DNA of 64,000 nt from the NCBI GenBank assembly GCA_017569305.1, contig CP069418.1, positions 682,001-746,000 on the forward strand, in the 5' to 3' direction. Within the stretch, counting starts at the first letter, position 1. Each line of letters starts with the position of its first letter. Source of the DNA: Clostridiales bacterium FE2011 (GTDB taxonomy: Bacteria; Bacillota; Clostridia; Christensenellales; Aristaeellaceae). This document shows, one piece after another, positions 1 to 8,930 of this stretch. A program made the position numbers and the translations under genes. The notes beneath the pieces are model-generated. The model was given only the letters and a program-made list of their open reading frames with translations. It had not been told where the DNA came from and did no database searches.

Positions 1-690
1 GCTGAACCCGGGTGCGGCCAGGTAGGAAGGCACATCACCGGTTCTCGGATACACGTCACTCACCGCAAACAGGCCGGTATTAAGGCCCATGCCGTCGGTT
101 GTGCCGATCACATCGGCAGTGGTAACGCCGCTGGGTTTGATGGTGAAGTATTCCACCGTCAGCTCGCCGGTACCCAGCCCGTTGCCGATCTCCTCGATGA
201 TGATCTGCTGTTTGTCTCCGTTGTAGGCAATGCTGTAATCCACGCCCTTGGTCTTCTCCAAGGGTGTCGCGTCCGCGGTCTTGATGACAACCGTTTCGAG
301 GATAATATCCTCCGCGCTGGCAATCATAATCCTACCGCTTTCGGGTGCCTTCGTGGTTGTCACTTTGGCGCCGTTCCTGTGGTCTGCCCTGGCGGGGTCA
401 AGCACGTTGATCAGCACCAGCGGGCCAACGCCATTCATTTCAAAGTGGACATACATCGCTTCGCAAAGCGTGTACTTGTCCCAGGCATCGGAATAACCGA
501 AGGCCGCCTTTGCCTCGGCAATGCTGTTCACCAGCACGGGCTTGTTCACGGGATAACCCGCCCCGTTCGCCAGCGCCAGCTGATGCACCGGCGCGGTGCC
601 GACATAGACAATCACGCCTTCGCTTTCGTCAGCAACGCGGTTGCCGACAGCCTGTACGACGCCATACGCGCCATGCAGATAATCGCTCAT
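1..690 (-). CDS. Phage contractile tail sheath protein (partial, 3' end outside window)
   Basis: This gene encodes a tail sheath subunit, which forms the contractile outer tube of myovirus tails. I translated it by hand: it starts at the ATG at 690 behind AGGAGG and stays open to position 1, giving 230 residues. The N-terminus MSDYLHGAYGVVQ, then VYVGTAP, a segment around NKPVLVNSIAEAKAAFG and VLINVLDP are the usual sheath N-terminal pattern. It is the last visible gene of the late operon. The family is normally 350-480 residues, so roughly half is missing. The sheath implies a contractile tail, while the head genes upstream are lambda-like. Confidence in the family is high. Confidence 0.85.
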   Translation of the reverse strand, partial: MSDYLHGAYGVVQAVGNRVADESEGVIVYVGTAPVHQLALANGAGYPVNKPVLVNSIAEAKAAFGYSDAWDKYTLCEAMYVHFEMNGVGPLVLINVLDPARADHRNGAKVTTTKAPESGRIMIASAEDIILETVVIKTADATPLEKTKGVDYSIAYNGDKQQIIIEEIGNGLGTGELTVEYFTIKPSGVTTADVIGTTDGMGLNTGLFAVSDVYPRTGDVPSYLAAPGFS

Positions 691-706
691 ATGGAATTCC
701 TCCTTG

Positions 707-1363
707 TCATAATAAATTGTCGATTTCAGGATTGGTTTTTTCGTTCGCGTAGCAGCCGAACACAACGTTCACAAACCCGTAGTAAAGGGGCCGCCGGTCT
801 GTCACGTAGTTCTGATCCGTGTACAGGCTGTATGTGACAGATTCCTCGTCTACAAACAGATCTGTCTCCGGGATCATCTTCTGGCCGAGCAGTCCGCTCA
901 TGCAGTCATCCAGCCAGTTAAACAGCGTGTAGAACCCCTGCTCCGTTCCTTCCAGCAGCAGGCTCATGTCCAGGTTGTTTCCGTTCTCGTCGCCACTTTC
1001 CACGAAACCCGGAAGCCGTACTCCCGGTTCATACACACTGAACAGCATGGTAATGCCGAGGTGCTGTCCCATCTCCTTCGGCCTGTGAATCCCGTTGTAC
1101 CGGTCGAACCTTCGCTCTTCCATGTACTTGGCGTACTGCTGGTTGGGCATGATAATGATCCCCGGCACGGTCGAAGCCGGAATCTCGGTCAGGTTTCCTG
1201 CCTGATCCATCTTCGCCGGCGCCCAGCCTAGGTAGCAGCTCGGTTCGCGCCACTGAACGTCGGTGATATCCATCTTTTCCCCGGGGGCTTTCATGCTGCG
1301 CCCTTCGCAAAGCTCTGCCTTCACCCACTTTTTCAGTCCCTCGAATCTTTGTGTAAAGCGCAT
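707..1363 (-). CDS. Phage structural protein, probable tail-completion/connector
   Basis: A 218-residue protein lying directly upstream of the tail sheath gene, 1 base after the previous stop and with GGGAG before its ATG. No catalytic motif, signal peptide or membrane segment is visible. In phages with this gene order the place between the head-closure protein and the sheath is held by tail-terminator or neck proteins, so a neck or tail-completion role is inferred from position. The sequence itself is not one I recognise. Confidence 0.6.
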   Translation of the reverse strand: MRFTQRFEGLKKWVKAELCEGRSMKAPGEKMDITDVQWREPSCYLGWAPAKMDQAGNLTEIPASTVPGIIIMPNQQYAKYMEERRFDRYNGIHRPKEMGQHLGITMLFSVYEPGVRLPGFVESGDENGNNLDMSLLLEGTEQGFYTLFNWLDDCMSGLLGQKMIPETDLFVDEESVTYSLYTDQNYVTDRRPLYYGFVNVVFGCYANEKTNPEIDNLL

Positions 1364-1364
1364 C

Positions 1365-1706
1365 TTATATCAACTCCCTCGGATCGAATACCGTCAGCAA
1401 GATGTCATACATGCCTTTGTTATCGTGGATGTCCAGCACCTTCATCACCCGCTTGTCAAACACAACCTGTGTGTTCGGTTCCGGTCTGTGGTCGGGAAAA
1501 GTGTCAACCGGCGTGTGGATGAGTAATGTGCGTGTGTTGTTGTCCCACGAGATATCATTGACATTGTTGTTTTTCCGCTTCAGGGCTTCTTCGTCATCCG
1601 GAACACAGGTGATCTTCCTGCCGTTCCAGTAGTGGATTTCCCCGAAATGATCCATGTTCATAAAAACACGGTGGTTATGGTCGGCAATCAGATCGGTCAG
1701 TGCCAC
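1365..1706 (-). CDS. Phage head-tail joining (head-closure) protein, gpFII-like
   Basis: A 113-residue protein with a GTG start at 1706. The small beta-rich sequence with the central segment EIHYWNGRKITCV and later VVFDKRVMKVLDIHD resembles the lambda FII type of head-tail attachment proteins, which plug the portal vertex and offer the docking surface for the tail. Its place after the head genes and before the tail genes agrees. The assignment rests on size, order and general pattern, so the subfamily is uncertain. Confidence 0.55.
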   Translation of the reverse strand: MALTDLIADHNHRVFMNMDHFGEIHYWNGRKITCVPDDEEALKRKNNNVNDISWDNNTRTLLIHTPVDTFPDHRPEPNTQVVFDKRVMKVLDIHDNKGMYDILLTVFDPRELI

Positions 1707-1712
1707 GCTGCA

Positions 1713-1895
1713 TCACCGCTTTTTATCGCCGGGCTTCTTCGCTGTCTCGGCCTGCGCTGCGGGCTTGGCAGCCTTGTCCGTTACGGACGCGCTTTCGGCT
1801 TTGGCGGGCACAGCTTTTCCCTGTTCAATCAGGCGCTCACCCCAGCAGTCCTCAACGGTCTCGATTCTGCCGTCCGCGATGTGTTTAATCCTCAC
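1713..1895 (-). CDS. Small phage head/packaging accessory protein
   Basis: A 60-residue protein starting with GTG at 1895; the start overlaps the stop of the gene before it (GTGA), so translation is probably coupled. The first 30 residues look folded (MRIKHIADGRIETVEDCWGE) and the rest is an Ala/Lys-rich, probably disordered tail ending in GDKKR. Position suggests a head accessory or connector part. I do not recognise the family. Confidence 0.5.
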   Translation of the reverse strand: MRIKHIADGRIETVEDCWGERLIEQGKAVPAKAESASVTDKAAKPAAQAETAKKPGDKKR

Positions 1896-2326
1896 TTCCG
1901 GTTCCTCCCTCCGCCGTTTTTCGCCGCGGTCTTCGCGGGCTTTTTCGCGCTCTTTACCTCCGGCTTGCCGCCTTCGTCAATCGCGCCTGCTCCGTCCAGT
2001 TCCGGCAGATCCTCTTCTTCATCATCCGGATTGCCTTCCCCGGCTTCGTTGTCCTCGGTTCCATCCTCGGAGCCGTCATCCGCGTCTTCGGCGTCTCCAT
2101 CGGCATCATCCGCATCCGGATCCTCACCGGCATCGGGTGCGCCCTGATCATCGGGCTTCTGCGCCTTCGGAGCGTTGCTGCCCACGGCACACAGAACGCC
2201 GCGCGCCATCATATCCATCAGCCTGTCCTTGCCCAGGGCAGCCACCTGTTCTTCGGTCAGGAATTCCCCGGGCGTCAGCAGGCCGATTTTCGGATCGGCG
2301 GTGTAGGTTTTGGCATAATATTTCAT
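1892..2326 (-). CDS. Acidic, low-complexity phage head protein
   Basis: A 144-residue protein with GGAGGTACAAA before its ATG. The first 45 residues look folded; residues about 50-115 are almost entirely D/E/G/A, and the last 25 are Lys/Arg-rich (ending GGGRNRK). A charge-split, disordered protein directly after the major capsid gene could be a minor head or DNA-handling protein, but no function can be named from sequence. A strong hairpin at 2345-2373 separates it from the capsid gene, which may lower its expression relative to capsid. Confidence 0.5.
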   Translation of the reverse strand: MKYYAKTYTADPKIGLLTPGEFLTEEQVAALGKDRLMDMMARGVLCAVGSNAPKAQKPDDQGAPDAGEDPDADDADGDAEDADDGSEDGTEDNEAGEGNPDDEEEDLPELDGAGAIDEGGKPEVKSAKKPAKTAAKNGGGRNRK

Positions 2327-2344
2327 TTTGTACCTCCACGAGAA

Positions 2345-2373
2345 AGGGCCGCCTGATCGCTTCAGGCGGCCCT
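2345..2373 (-). terminator. Intergenic hairpin after the major capsid gene
   Basis: A 12-bp perfect inverted repeat (2345-2356 with 2362-2373, loop 5) is followed on the minus strand by TTTCTCG. It lies between the capsid gene and the next late gene. The short T tract suggests a partial terminator or an RNA-stabilising hairpin that would favour capsid expression over distal genes. Confidence 0.6.
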
Positions 2374-2390
2374 CCGAATCTGTTTGTCTG

Positions 2391-3452
2391 TTATCCCAGC
2401 ACCTTCATCAGGCACCATGCGCCGATATTGTCCGGCACAACGGTCGGGCTGGAAACCAGCCGGGTGGTAATGGACTCCGTGCTCGCGCCGCCCTTGCGGA
2501 AGGCGACTTCTTTCTTGATGTAGGTCTTGATCTTCGCGGTTTCATCCTGGCCGACAAAGTCATTGATCGGGCCGTGATGAATGGTCAGCGGTTTGTTGCT
2601 GCTGGAACCCATCAGGATGTAGCCTTCCGGGATGTAATACTCAACCCGCCGGTCGAAGTTCACAAAATGGCCGGAATAGCTGACCATCTTCACGCCGTCG
2701 GAGTTGCTGCCCCGGTACCGGACGCCCTGACCGGCATACTTGGTCGCGATCTCGCCCATGTACACATGGTCCATGTCCAGCTTTTTCAGGTAGTCGCTGT
2801 TCTCACTCATCGCCTCGAACACACCCGCGCCCATGACCATGATATCCACGTCGCCCAGGCCGTCATATACGATATCGAAAGCTTTTTCCATATCGTAGTT
2901 GATCTTGGCTCCCGGCTGGTTCCACGCGGTAGCCGGAACGTAGATATTCTGGAAACCGAAGTCCGCCACCATGGACGGCTCTTTTTCGCGGCCATTCTTG
3001 GTGTACCGGCGGATTTCCATTTTGCCTTTCAGCATTACTTCACGGATCAGCCAGTTCCGGCTGTTCTGGTTCATGCCGCGCAGCTTCGTCAGATCGCGGG
3101 CAAGCACCTGTTTCTGCCGCTGCTCCGGTGTTTTCCCGCCCATCACGGTTTCGCCAAACTGCCGTGTGGAAACATCCGCCAGTGTCAGCGGGATTTCCGG
3201 CGCCAGCGTAGTGAAAGCGATCCGGCGCATCTCGAAGGGATCGCGGTTCACGGCCACGCCGCCGGTGCCGGGCACAACAAAGGGAGCCAGGCCGGTTTCC
3301 GTACCGCGCCGGTAATCATACATGACATTATCATCCTCGTATACCTCGCCTTCCTTGGCAAAGGTGTCACTCAGAAAGGTGTATGTCCGCGGCATCAGTT
3401 CCACGGCCTTGGTCATTACGCCCGTGGAAAAAAGGTTGAAGTTATCAGGCAT
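2391..3452 (-). CDS. Phage major capsid protein, lambda gpE family
   Basis: The protein has 353 residues, the normal length for the lambda-type major capsid family (Phage_cap_E). Typical features are the N-terminal helix region, the segment RDPFEMRRIAFTTLAPEI around residue 70, a long helix rich in Q/R/K after it, and the C-terminal KPLTIHHGPINDF segment seen in this family. It assembles the icosahedral shell around the scaffold made by the gene at 3931-5118. The gpD-like decoration gene lies just upstream, which is the lambda head order (C-D-E). Confidence 0.85.
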   Translation of the reverse strand: MPDNFNLFSTGVMTKAVELMPRTYTFLSDTFAKEGEVYEDDNVMYDYRRGTETGLAPFVVPGTGGVAVNRDPFEMRRIAFTTLAPEIPLTLADVSTRQFGETVMGGKTPEQRQKQVLARDLTKLRGMNQNSRNWLIREVMLKGKMEIRRYTKNGREKEPSMVADFGFQNIYVPATAWNQPGAKINYDMEKAFDIVYDGLGDVDIMVMGAGVFEAMSENSDYLKKLDMDHVYMGEIATKYAGQGVRYRGSNSDGVKMVSYSGHFVNFDRRVEYYIPEGYILMGSSSNKPLTIHHGPINDFVGQDETAKIKTYIKKEVAFRKGGASTESITTRLVSSPTVVPDNIGAWCLMKVLG

Positions 3453-3487
3453 TGTCTTGTTCCTCCTTATCTGTTATTCATCCCGGA

Positions 3488-3916
3488 TCAATCGCCGTTG
3501 CCGCCGCTCACGGTGTTGTCCGCTTCCACATCATCTTTCCGCCAGTCATCAAACGGGCTGAAGGTAATGCCCTGTTTGCGCAGGATACGCGCCTGTGCGG
3601 CTGTCACGGGAGTGCCGTCGGCAATCTTTACCGCACCGGCCTTGAAGGTACCCTTCTCATAGGCGGCGGCAGCCACTGCCACGGTTGCGCTGTCGGTGGT
3701 ATCCACGTTGTCACGAAGTACCAGCAGTTCAGCCGTTTCCGCGATATTCGCGGCAGCGGCAGGCGCGTACAGTGCGCCGTTCTTCCGGTAAATCACCGTG
3801 CCATAGGGCACAATGCCGTTTCCGGGTTCCATGCTTACGGCAACCGCAGTGGCATCACCGTTCGCCAGCAGATCCTTGATCTCGCTCCTTCCGATGGTCT
3901 CAAACAGTTTATCCAT
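3488..3916 (-). CDS. Head decoration protein, lambda gpD-like
   Basis: The protein has 142 residues. It contains PGNGIVPYGTVIYR and a run of alternating small and hydrophobic residues as in the HDPD/gpD family of trimeric proteins that bind the outside of the expanded capsid and stabilise it. Lambda gpD is about 110 residues; this one has about 30 extra C-terminal residues with an acidic, Gly-ending tail. It sits between protease/scaffold and major capsid genes, as in lambda. Confidence 0.75.
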   Translation of the reverse strand: MDKLFETIGRSEIKDLLANGDATAVAVSMEPGNGIVPYGTVIYRKNGALYAPAAAANIAETAELLVLRDNVDTTDSATVAVAAAAYEKGTFKAGAVKIADGTPVTAAQARILRKQGITFSPFDDWRKDDVEADNTVSGGNGD

Positions 3917-3930
3917 GGTGCTTTTCCTCC

Positions 3931-5118
3931 TTATTCCATTTCCGTCACGGTGACGTTCATCCCGGCAGCCAGACCGGCGATTTCCTTCGCCAGTTTGTCC
4001 TCGTTTTCCGCACCGCCGCTCAGATCAGCCGGATCTCCTGCGCCTACATTCCCGGCAGCCTTGGTTTCCTCCTGACGGTTTGCCAGGTATTCCTCGCCGG
4101 TTTTCGCCTGTTCGGCAATCACAGTCTGCAGGAATTCCGCCGCGCTCTTCCCTTCGTTCAGCGCGACCTCGGCCAGTTTGTCCCACTTCGCGCCCTTGGG
4201 CTTCAGGGTCATAATGTCGTTCCGGCGTTTGCGCTCCGCCGCAACCGCGGCTTTGGCAATCGCCTCCGCCGCCGTGGGATTCTCCTGCTGGATTACTTCG
4301 GCAGTTGCGTCTTTCAGTTCAACCATTTGGATTCCTCCTTCATCCTTGGGCATATCGCCCGTATTTTCAGACGAGTCTCCGGCGGCAACTGCCGTTTTCT
4401 CGTTGCTGACTGTGTTTGTTTCTGCTTCTTCCTGTGCGGCTTCCGGTTTCACAACCGGCATCTCCGGCACATTGTCATAGATCTCCTGCATGGTCTTGTA
4501 GACCTCTTCGGTCACGGCACAGGCCGCAATCTGCTCTTCGCCTTCGGCCGCCTCGATCTCTTCATCCACAAGCCCCTCAAGCATCGCGGTTTCGGTGTTG
4601 TACCAGGTGGTCGCGTCCATCAGCTTCAGGAATTCCTCCCGGGTCTTCTTGCCGCTGCGTTCCGCGTAGATATCCGCAATGTCGTTATCCGTGTTGATCA
4701 TGCTCTGATAGGCGGAAAGCATGTCCTGCGCATGGCCGCGTACCGCCCACGAGCAGCGGTGGATCATGTACTCGCTCCCCTTTGCCATTCGTACATGCGC
4801 GCCGGGGATACAGGCAATCAGCGTGGCTGCGCTGCAACAGGATCCTTCGATGTCCACGGTCTTTTTTGCCCCGTGTTTCATCAGCGCGCTCCGCATCGCG
4901 ATTGCTTCATTCACCGCGCCGCCGGGGCTGTTAATCCGGATCGTCAGTTCGTCCACGTCACCCAGGTCGTTCAGGGCTTTGATAAAGTCCTGGCTGGTCA
5001 CTTCATCGCCCCAGAACTTCGTCCCGCTGATCACGGAGAAGATCATCACTTCGCCCTTTTTTTCGCTGACTTTGTTGGTCTTGAATTCCAGCTGGAATCC
5101 CATATTGATCTTCGGCAT
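3931..5118 (-). CDS. Prohead protease (ClpP-like, S49-type) with C-terminal scaffold
   Basis: The protein has 395 residues. Residues about 25-185 form a ClpP/crotonase-fold serine protease: INSPGGAVNEAIAM, a probable nucleophile Ser96 in GSCCSAATL and His120 in YMIHRC. The remainder is Ala/Glu/Lys-rich and includes a likely coiled coil (about 270-310), as expected for a scaffold domain, comparable to lambda gpC with the internal Nu3 scaffold. It shapes the procapsid and is then removed by proteolysis. An internal start could give scaffold alone, as in lambda: an ATG in MVELKDATAEV near position 4327 is preceded by GGAGGAATCCAA. Confidence 0.8.
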   Translation of the reverse strand: MPKINMGFQLEFKTNKVSEKKGEVMIFSVISGTKFWGDEVTSQDFIKALNDLGDVDELTIRINSPGGAVNEAIAMRSALMKHGAKKTVDIEGSCCSAATLIACIPGAHVRMAKGSEYMIHRCSWAVRGHAQDMLSAYQSMINTDNDIADIYAERSGKKTREEFLKLMDATTWYNTETAMLEGLVDEEIEAAEGEEQIAACAVTEEVYKTMQEIYDNVPEMPVVKPEAAQEEAETNTVSNEKTAVAAGDSSENTGDMPKDEGGIQMVELKDATAEVIQQENPTAAEAIAKAAVAAERKRRNDIMTLKPKGAKWDKLAEVALNEGKSAAEFLQTVIAEQAKTGEEYLANRQEETKAAGNVGAGDPADLSGGAENEDKLAKEIAGLAAGMNVTVTEME

Positions 5119-5157
5119 GTCTCCGCCTCCTTATGCTCTGTATGTCATGGGAAGAGG

Positions 5158-6804
5158 CTAATCTGTCCCGCCTGTACTGCCTTGCGCTGCTGCTTGCGGC
5201 GTAGCCTCTTCCCATGCTCTCATTTCACGCCCGCGCTGCTCGATGTTCTCCATGTAGTCGGTACCGCCGTACTCCATGGCCTCTTGCTCGCCGGTGGTGA
5301 TACCCATTTCCATCCGCGTCTTGGCCGCGTCAGCCTCCTGTACCGGCTGTACATGTCCCCGGCTGCTGCCAACCCACTGACAGCCGCACCACGCGTCATG
5401 GATGATGGGATCATCAAAAAACCCCGGAGCATCCAATAGCCCCAGGGCAATCGCTTCCGCGATCACGGCTTCGTAAACCGGCTGGTTAAAGCTCTGCAAA
5501 AAGCGTTCCCGGTACCGGGTTACAACCCGCCAGAAATCCAGCCGCGCCGCGTTCGCTGCGGTAAAGTTGCTGTTATATCTGTGCATCAGCACTTCATAGG
5601 GTATTTCACAGCTGCTGCCGACCATGGTAATGATCTGGCTCGTATAGGAATCAAAGGCCGTCGGCGCACGGTTGTCCCCGATCTTCTGCACCTGTTTTCC
5701 GGGCGGCAGCTCATACACATTGCCGTTGCCCAGTTCCACATGCAGGCTGTCATCCGTCACCTTTTCCTCTTCGGAAATGGAATCATTGATACTGTCATAC
5801 CCGTCGTCATCCGTCGCGTCGCTTGTAATGAAAACCGTCAGCATAGCCGCCACAATCGAGGCTGCCAGCTCCGCATCCATGTACCGGTCCAGCTGCTTGA
5901 TCTGTTCGATCATCCCGGCGATAAAAGGCACGCCCCGGTGCTGTTCGGGGCGTTCTGCGGTCATCAGGTGCAGGATGTTCGGCATACCGGTTTCTTTACC
6001 GTATGCGTCAATCGCCTCCCAGGTGATCTCGTCCGGCACTTCTTCCTGCAATGGATGATGTGTTGCAATGTGATAACGGATGATTTCACCGTCCTTGTTC
6101 AGCTCCACACCATCCACAATGCGTCCTCCGCCGTCCGTGTTCTTGGCCTCGCTCTCTCCGCTCTGGCTTTCAGGCGTACAGAGCCGGTCTGCCTCGATCA
6201 GCCGGATCGTGGTCTGGAAGGGATTTCGCGGATTTGGCTTCATGCCGAACAGGGCGAGCACATCGCCGCTGACCAGTTCCGAACGGAATGCGAGCTCCTG
6301 CATCTCCCAGAAGGTATGCTGCCGTGTCGCGTCACACATCTTGGTCTTTGCCCAGAGGTTGAATACACGTAATGCGGCCTTCTGCCATTCCATCGCCGCT
6401 TCTTCGCTGATCCCCAGGGCTTCATAATCGATCTTCGGTTTCGGCCGGATCCCCCAGCCGACCACGCTCGTAACCATCGTGGAAGGCGCGCCGCGTCCCA
6501 GGCCGCCGCCGGTATACAGGTCGCGGCTTCGAACCCGCAGCAGTGATCCCTGGCGGTCAATATCATCTTCTGCGCTGCCGCCGCCAGTAATCCAGCCGAT
6601 CAGACTGTTTTTCGTCTGGCTGGCTCCGTGATAGCGGTAGCCGCTCGCGCTGGCCGTCTTGACCGCGTTCAGGAAGTCTCCTGCAAGCTCCTGCCGTTCC
6701 TTCTTCACCCGTTCCCGGTGCATTTTTACACCCTGTTCCGGGTTGATCAGCACCGCCAACCGTTCCCGCATGGTCATGGAGGAATTCAGAACCTTCTTTG
6801 CCAT
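5158..6804 (-). CDS. Phage portal protein, lambda gpB family
   Basis: The protein has 548 residues, normal for the lambda-type portal family (Phage_portal_2). The segment RSRDLYTGGGLGRGAPSTMV, the later LIEADRLCTPE and the helix-rich end with NSNFTAANAARLDFWR are characteristic. It forms the dodecameric DNA channel at one capsid vertex and binds the terminase. The start at 6804 follows GGAGGGATAAGGA. It lies directly between the gpW-like gene and the protease gene, as in lambda. Confidence 0.85.
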   Translation of the reverse strand: MAKKVLNSSMTMRERLAVLINPEQGVKMHRERVKKERQELAGDFLNAVKTASASGYRYHGASQTKNSLIGWITGGGSAEDDIDRQGSLLRVRSRDLYTGGGLGRGAPSTMVTSVVGWGIRPKPKIDYEALGISEEAAMEWQKAALRVFNLWAKTKMCDATRQHTFWEMQELAFRSELVSGDVLALFGMKPNPRNPFQTTIRLIEADRLCTPESQSGESEAKNTDGGGRIVDGVELNKDGEIIRYHIATHHPLQEEVPDEITWEAIDAYGKETGMPNILHLMTAERPEQHRGVPFIAGMIEQIKQLDRYMDAELAASIVAAMLTVFITSDATDDDGYDSINDSISEEEKVTDDSLHVELGNGNVYELPPGKQVQKIGDNRAPTAFDSYTSQIITMVGSSCEIPYEVLMHRYNSNFTAANAARLDFWRVVTRYRERFLQSFNQPVYEAVIAEAIALGLLDAPGFFDDPIIHDAWCGCQWVGSSRGHVQPVQEADAAKTRMEMGITTGEQEAMEYGGTDYMENIEQRGREMRAWEEATPQAAAQGSTGGTD

Positions 6805-6817
6805 TCCTTATCCCTCC

Positions 6818-7078
6818 TTACATGTCACGAAAAACGACCGCCACGCTCCGTGACGGTCGCTTGCTGGTCTCGTATTTTTCCTTGATCCCGGCGAAGTAAT
6901 CAATCATTTTCTGAATATCGCCCAGATCCATCATCGTAACGCTGCGCGTCCCGATGGTGTATTCCTTCACCTGTCCGTTTACCAGCGCGGTCAGTGCGGC
7001 TTTGTACTGTTTTAGGTATGTGCATACTTCATCATAGGTGTATGCCGCGTGTGTATACACTCCATTTCGATAGGCCAT
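6818..7078 (-). CDS. gpW-like head-tail joining protein
   Basis: A small protein of 86 residues. I chose the ATG at 7078 because AAGGAGG lies 8 bases upstream; an open frame continues further upstream but into the terminase gene. The sequence has a helix-rich first part (YDEVCTYLKQYKAALTALVN) and the segment VKEYTIGTRSVTMMDLGDIQKMIDYF, which fits the small W-type connector family, and it occupies the lambda W place between terminase and portal. Confidence 0.65.
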   Translation of the reverse strand: MAYRNGVYTHAAYTYDEVCTYLKQYKAALTALVNGQVKEYTIGTRSVTMMDLGDIQKMIDYFAGIKEKYETSKRPSRSVAVVFRDM

Positions 7079-7091
7079 GCGCACCGCCTCC

Positions 7092-8930
7092 TTAAATCTT
7101 GATTCCGGCTGATACCAGCCCCCTGGGCCTTCTCGGTCTGCCGGAAGTATCCGCCCTTTGGATTTTTGTTTCACCGTATAGTTTCTGTTCACAGGCATCC
7201 AGGTCAATCCGGAATCCCTTGAACGCGCACCGGGCATAATTGTTCACGTCCAGTGCTTCGTTCCGGGTATAGGTTTTGACCCACTTTTCAACATATACGC
7301 CGTTCTTCTTCACCAGCTTAACCTGTTCGGAGATCAGTCCACGGAAATAATGTTCATCATATCCCCTGTCATCGTCATCCGGAAAGTGCATATACCGCGG
7401 CCCTGGCTCCATCACGCCCGCGTTATGCAACACTGCACGCTTGCCGACGGAAACATTCAGTTCAAACCGGTTCTGTTCCTGCCCGGTTCCCTTGGTATGC
7501 CGTACAAGCGCGCCGGTGTCCTTATTCGCGCCCTTAATGGAATACAGGTGCTTGTGCCTCCGCCTGTAGCATTGCTGCACCACATCATCCCAATAGTGGC
7601 CGCCGGCATCCATGAAGGCGACCGCCGCTTTCATCGTGCGCCCGTTTTCCAGATGCCACTTTCGGTCCAGCAGCTCATCCACCATTTCCCAGACCTCCGG
7701 CTCATCTGCCCGTCCGGGAAGAATGCCGTATTCCAATCCCCAGCTTTCCTCGTTCCGTCCCCAGCCTTTGACCTCATATTCCAGCCGGTTATCCTGGGTA
7801 TCAATACCGATGGTGATCACCAGCACCCCGTTCGGAACTTCTGCCGCATAGTGTTCGCGGCGCATATACAGCATTTCCGGAATGGTTGTCGTGTCCTTGA
7901 ATTCAAATGGGATCCCCAGCTCAAGGTTATAAAATGTCTTGAGCATTTCCGGATCATCCTTTGCATCCAGAAATTTCTTGCATTCATCCTTCCAGTCCGC
8001 CCAGGGCGACAGAAAAGCATTCAGGTGAAAGGATCGGATCCCGCGTTTTAATGCCTTCGGGTTGTATGCAACCCATTGTGCCGGTGTGCGCTTAACCTCC
8101 CATTCTTCCATGTACTTTTTACACTTTGGGCATTGCCACCGTGCGCTTGTAACCTCGTATTCCTTTATCCCTTCATTCTCGGCGGTCTCCTGCTTCTCAA
8201 AGCAGATATCCTCAAAAACAAGCTTACTGTGCTGCCCGCAATGCTTGCAGGTCGGTTCCCATTCTTCCTGTGTCCCCCGCAGGAATTCCCGGTAGATCCG
8301 GCTGGTCGCCTTGATCGTCGGTGTGCTGGTGAACACCCGCTTGGCAAAAGCGAAATTCTGTGTACGTTTCCGTGCCAGGCTCACCGGGTCGCCTTCAATG
8401 CCCGCTGATGGCGGGTATCCGTCCACTTCATCCATGAACAGGTTCTCAACCGGCCTGGACTTCAGGCCGCCCGGACTCATGGCACCGGTCATGCTGATAA
8501 AACCGCCGTTAAAGTTGATCTGCGTGATCGTGCTGTTTTTTCCGCCGAAGGTCAGTTCATTTAGTACCGGCGTTGCCTCAATCGTCGGCGTCAGCCGTTC
8601 TTTGCTGAAGTTCTGCACATCATCCTCGGCAGGCATAACCAGCAGCGACGGGCCGGGATTCAGGTGCATCATGCGCCCCATCATGTTCATCAGCATGTCC
8701 GTCTTGCCCATCTGCGCGCTGGACATCACTACAATGTCATGTATACCGCGCTGGCTGAAACTGTCCATGATTTCTTTCTGATAAGGCGCACGGTCTGTAT
8801 GCCATGGGCCGGGTTCCGGCGCGCTTTTGCCGACGATGACCCGGTAATGGTCAGCCCATTCGCTCACGCTTTCATCGCTGGGCGGCTGGAAACTATTCAG
8901 GATATCCCGCCCAAGTTCCAGAAGGTTCAT
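7092..8930 (-). CDS. Terminase large subunit, lambda gpA family
   Basis: The packaging motor ATPase and nuclease, 612 residues. SSAQMGKTDMLMN (about residues 70-82) is the Walker A-like region and NLFMDEVDGYP the Walker B. CKHCGQ and CPKCKK form a zinc-binding pair around 230-270, which is usual in GpA-type terminases, and the nuclease part contains GIDTQDNRLEYEVKGW. It overlaps the small subunit stop by 4 bases (ATGA), so the two subunits are coupled. GpA-type terminases usually go with cos-type or related packaging. Confidence 0.9.
   Translation of the reverse strand: MNLLELGRDILNSFQPPSDESVSEWADHYRVIVGKSAPEPGPWHTDRAPYQKEIMDSFSQRGIHDIVVMSSAQMGKTDMLMNMMGRMMHLNPGPSLLVMPAEDDVQNFSKERLTPTIEATPVLNELTFGGKNSTITQINFNGGFISMTGAMSPGGLKSRPVENLFMDEVDGYPPSAGIEGDPVSLARKRTQNFAFAKRVFTSTPTIKATSRIYREFLRGTQEEWEPTCKHCGQHSKLVFEDICFEKQETAENEGIKEYEVTSARWQCPKCKKYMEEWEVKRTPAQWVAYNPKALKRGIRSFHLNAFLSPWADWKDECKKFLDAKDDPEMLKTFYNLELGIPFEFKDTTTIPEMLYMRREHYAAEVPNGVLVITIGIDTQDNRLEYEVKGWGRNEESWGLEYGILPGRADEPEVWEMVDELLDRKWHLENGRTMKAAVAFMDAGGHYWDDVVQQCYRRRHKHLYSIKGANKDTGALVRHTKGTGQEQNRFELNVSVGKRAVLHNAGVMEPGPRYMHFPDDDDRGYDEHYFRGLISEQVKLVKKNGVYVEKWVKTYTRNEALDVNNYARCAFKGFRIDLDACEQKLYGETKIQRADTSGRPRRPRGLVSAGIKI

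Noticed and set aside
2328..3662. A 444-codon plus-strand frame over the capsid gene.
   Set aside because: It is an antisense shadow of the major capsid gene; it has no ribosome site and crosses a terminator hairpin.
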